A stretch of DNA of 64,000 bases from Fulvivirga sp. (GTDB lineage: Bacteria; Bacteroidota; Bacteroidia; Cytophagales; Cyclobacteriaceae), in contig JANQLQ010000323.1 in assembly GCA_028280565.1 (NCBI GenBank), positions 26,734-90,733 of the forward strand. Reading direction: 5' to 3'. Within the stretch, counting starts at the first letter, position 1. The number at the start of each line of letters is the position of its first letter. Positions 62,251 to 64,000 of the stretch are shown here, piece after piece. Position numbers and translations under genes: made by a program. The notes under the pieces are model-generated. The model saw only the letters and a program-made list of their open reading frames with translations, was not told where the DNA came from and did not search any database.

Positions 62251-63249
62251 ATGACATATTCGAAAATTGCCGGCGTGGGTCATCACGTCCCGGAAAAAGT
62301 GATCACCAATGAATATCTTTCAACGATCATGGAAACCAACGATGAATGGATCGTTGAACGGACCGGCATACATGAAAGAAGATTTATAGATCCTGCAAAA
62401 GACACCGTTGCCAACATGGCGGCCAAGGCGAGCCGTATGGCCATGGACAGGGCCCAAGTAAAAGCAGGAGACATTGATTTTATTATCTTCGCTACCATTA
62501 CCTCTGATTATTACTTCCCCGGGTCAGGGGTTTTGCTCCAGCGAGAGCTAGGGCTAGAGAGCATCCCGGCTATGGATATCAAAAATGCTTGTTCCGGTTT
62601 CATTTATGCTTTGTCTACTGCCGATCAATTTATAAAAACGGGGATGTATAAAAACATTCTCGTGATCGGTGCGGAGATCCAATCTACTGCCTTGGACCTT
62701 ACGACAAGGGGCAGGGGTACGGCTGTGATCTTTGGAGACGGCGCCGGGGCCGCCGTGGTACAGCCTTCGGAAAGGGCAGGCGTTCTTTCTACCCACCTGC
62801 ATTCTGACGGACGTTTTGCCGAAGAGCTATATGTAAAAGATCCGGGCAGCAGCCGTCCGCATGAAGAGCGGCAACCGGAGCAGATCTTGGATACCTCTGG
62901 ATTTAAAGTGTATATGAATGGCAACCTCGTTTTCAAGCACGCCGTAGTCCGTTTTATGGAGGTGATCCAGGAGGCATTAAGCGCTAATAACAAAACAAAA
63001 GAAGAAATTGACCTGCTCATTCCTCACCAGGCTAACCTTAGAATCAGCAACTACATTCAACAAAAACTTGGATTACCAGGTGAAAAGGTGTATAATAACA
63101 TCATGAGGTATGGTAATACCACGGCAGCCTCCATCCCAATCGCCATGAGTGAGGCTTGGGAAGAAGGGAAGATCAAGGAAAATGACCTGCTGTGTCTCGC
63201 GGCTTTTGGCAGCGGTTTTACCTGGGCCTCGGCTTTGATCCAATGGTAG
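62251..63249 (+). CDS. fabH: 3-oxoacyl-ACP synthase III
   Basis: This 332-residue enzyme from the ATG at 62251 (MTYSKIAGVGHHVPEKVITN) condenses acyl-CoA with malonyl-ACP to start fatty-acid chains. Catalytic residues are the Cys in AMDIKNACSGFIYALSTADQ, the His in LLIPHQANLRISNYIQ, and the Asn in NIMRYGNTTAASIPIAMSEA. GDGAGAAVV and CLAAFGSGFTWASALIQW complete the thiolase fold. It is the FabH length; branched-primer specificity is usual in this phylum but cannot be read off here. The next gene is 114 bases on, in the same direction. Confidence 0.95.
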   Translation: MTYSKIAGVGHHVPEKVITNEYLSTIMETNDEWIVERTGIHERRFIDPAKDTVANMAAKASRMAMDRAQVKAGDIDFIIFATITSDYYFPGSGVLLQRELGLESIPAMDIKNACSGFIYALSTADQFIKTGMYKNILVIGAEIQSTALDLTTRGRGTAVIFGDGAGAAVVQPSERAGVLSTHLHSDGRFAEELYVKDPGSSRPHEERQPEQILDTSGFKVYMNGNLVFKHAVVRFMEVIQEALSANNKTKEEIDLLIPHQANLRISNYIQQKLGLPGEKVYNNIMRYGNTTAASIPIAMSEAWEEGKIKENDLLCLAAFGSGFTWASALIQW

Positions 63250-63363
63250 AAGCAGATTAAGAGGGGTTAGATAGTAAATATCCAGTCTGTAAATTTCAAG
63301 TACCCTACCTGGGGAAGCGTGCGACTGGAGTATTTACAACTTAAGATTAAGATTAACACTAAA

Positions 63364-63588
63364 ATGAAGACAAAGGAGTATAATCCTAGCAAGCTGGAGG
63401 TGCATTTCGCCCAGGCTGTTGAAGATCTCAAGGAACAGATCCAAGAAAAGTTACCGGGAAACGAGATTGTTAAAGTAGAAAACAGGATCACCGAGGATAA
63501 TCCCATGGTGAAGTTTTTCTTAACAGATGAAGACAAAGATCCCCATGAGGTGGTTTTTAAGATCATCCAAACCCCGGACCGGTTCTGA
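63364..63588 (+). CDS. Small conserved protein, unknown function
   Basis: A 74-residue acidic protein starts at the ATG at 63364 (MKTKEYNPSKLEVHFAQAVE); the frame is open 15 codons upstream. It is predicted helix-strand-strand (ALEDL-type helix, then EIVKVENRITEDNPMVKFFL and HEVVFKIIQTPDRF) and has no recognisable motif. Its location just after fabH in a Cytophagales-like genome, with no intervening terminator found, suggests but does not prove cotranscription. Confidence 0.65.
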   Translation: MKTKEYNPSKLEVHFAQAVEDLKEQIQEKLPGNEIVKVENRITEDNPMVKFFLTDEDKDPHEVVFKIIQTPDRF

Positions 63589-64000
63589 TCCCCAGGGAAC
63601 TGGTAAGAAAAAGGATACTTTGCTGGCAATTCCCTAATTAAGATGGGTAACCGTTAGGATATCATGAGACGGTCTCAGTCGGCAATAGGCAAAGGGCAGT
63701 GGGCAAAAAAAAGAGGGTTGACGTCTGATCAATACCTCAAACCTAGCTCATGCTGCATCCAGTATGTCTTTTGAGGCTTAACTGAACACGGGGGCATCAT
63801 TGAAAATTCAAGGGGAGTATGGAGGGAAGACATCCAGAAATAGGGTGGTCCATTTGAGGCCTGTGGGCAAGCGGTCTATGGGGTTTGGATAGTGCGTTTC
63901 GAGGGGAAAATGGGCTTGGTTGCTGGCGCCCTTTTCTTTTGTTTCGTTTTCTTTCCCCGAAGGGATGCCTATGGCATGGGCGCGCAAAAGAAAATGAAAA
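63589..64000. other. Terminal stretch with R2 fragment, R4 copy 2 and an inverted repeat
   Basis: R2 fragment at 63675-63720, R4 copy 2 at 63788-63903, and at the very end a CCTTTTCTTTTG/CAAAAGAAAA inverted repeat (63929-63996) fill the remaining window. No gene is seen. Confidence 0.55.
63788..63903. repeat. R4 dispersed repeat, copy 2
   Basis: Second copy of the repeat at 55262-55378, with GGCATCATTGAAAATTCAAG, CCATTTGAGGCCTGTGGGCA and a similar GTGCGTTT-type end. Confidence 0.65.

Noticed and set aside
1..64000. tRNA, rRNA or riboswitch genes
   Set aside because: No cloverleaf with a T-loop motif, rRNA core, or conserved riboswitch motif was noticed by eye; a covariance-model scan was not possible here.

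Overview
The window is a piece of a Bacteroidota chromosome, most likely from a gliding, carotenoid-pigmented member of the Cytophagales. The signs are a giant adhesin with a CHU_C-type type IX secretion (T9SS) C-terminal domain next to a PorP/SprF gene, a periplasmic-propeller hybrid two-component system ending in an AraC domain, a CruF/lycopene-cyclase pair, the SdhC-SdhA-SdhB order, and at least one Bacteroidota-type TAnnTTTG promoter. No rRNA, tRNA or CRISPR array was seen.

Layout. 0-8 kb holds the 3' part of alanine dehydrogenase, a short SSB, a zinc-ribbon protein, a 1320-residue hybrid sensor kinase, a small membrane protein and an old yellow enzyme. 8-17 kb is a SprB/SprF-like secretion pair whose 2554-residue adhesin carries nine near-identical 96-residue Ig-like repeats. 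17-22.3 kb is an unusual five-gene group: a phage-tail-collar (MdpB-like) protein, a periplasmic-binding-protein fold without a signal peptide, a formyltransferase, an aspartyl beta-hydroxylase/sulfotransferase fusion and a PRMT-like methyltransferase. It looks like a modification or signalling locus without an assigned role. 22.3-33 kb is mixed: two secreted proteins, a HAD phosphatase, a YfcC transporter with an ArgE-type deacylase, a small Xre regulator, a creatininase-like protein and a Fic protein with five palindromic TTAATTAA sites over its start. 32.5-38.7 kb is a complete RND efflux operon (TolC, adaptor, pump, PII-like protein, DUF2892 protein). 39-45.9 kb holds a sulfurtransferase, a beta-lactamase-fold lipoprotein, a Nudix protein, a HigB/HigA-type toxin-antitoxin pair whose toxin seems to have lost its ATG, a MmyB-type regulator with a divergent NTF2-like protein, an IS982 relic and two small membrane or hypothetical genes. 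46-51.9 kb holds sdhCAB, a Kef-type antiporter and a DoxX protein. 52-56.4 kb holds an SDR enzyme and carotenoid genes (cruF, crtY, a crtA-like gene). 56.6-58.5 kb holds a 21-bp minisatellite abutting an IS3-family element. 58.8-64 kb holds a PadR/MacB-like permease pair, fabH and a small conserved protein.

Non-coding DNA is rich in dispersed repeats: a TIR-bearing MITE-like element in two copies (R1), a palindromic family in several full and partial copies (R2), and families R3, R4 and R5. The most striking structural observation is the IS3-family element at 56858-58546. Its transposase-distal end is built from about eleven degenerate copies of its own terminal repeat at a strict 31-bp period. 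I know of multiple end repeats in Tn7 and IS21-type elements but do not know of them in IS3 elements.
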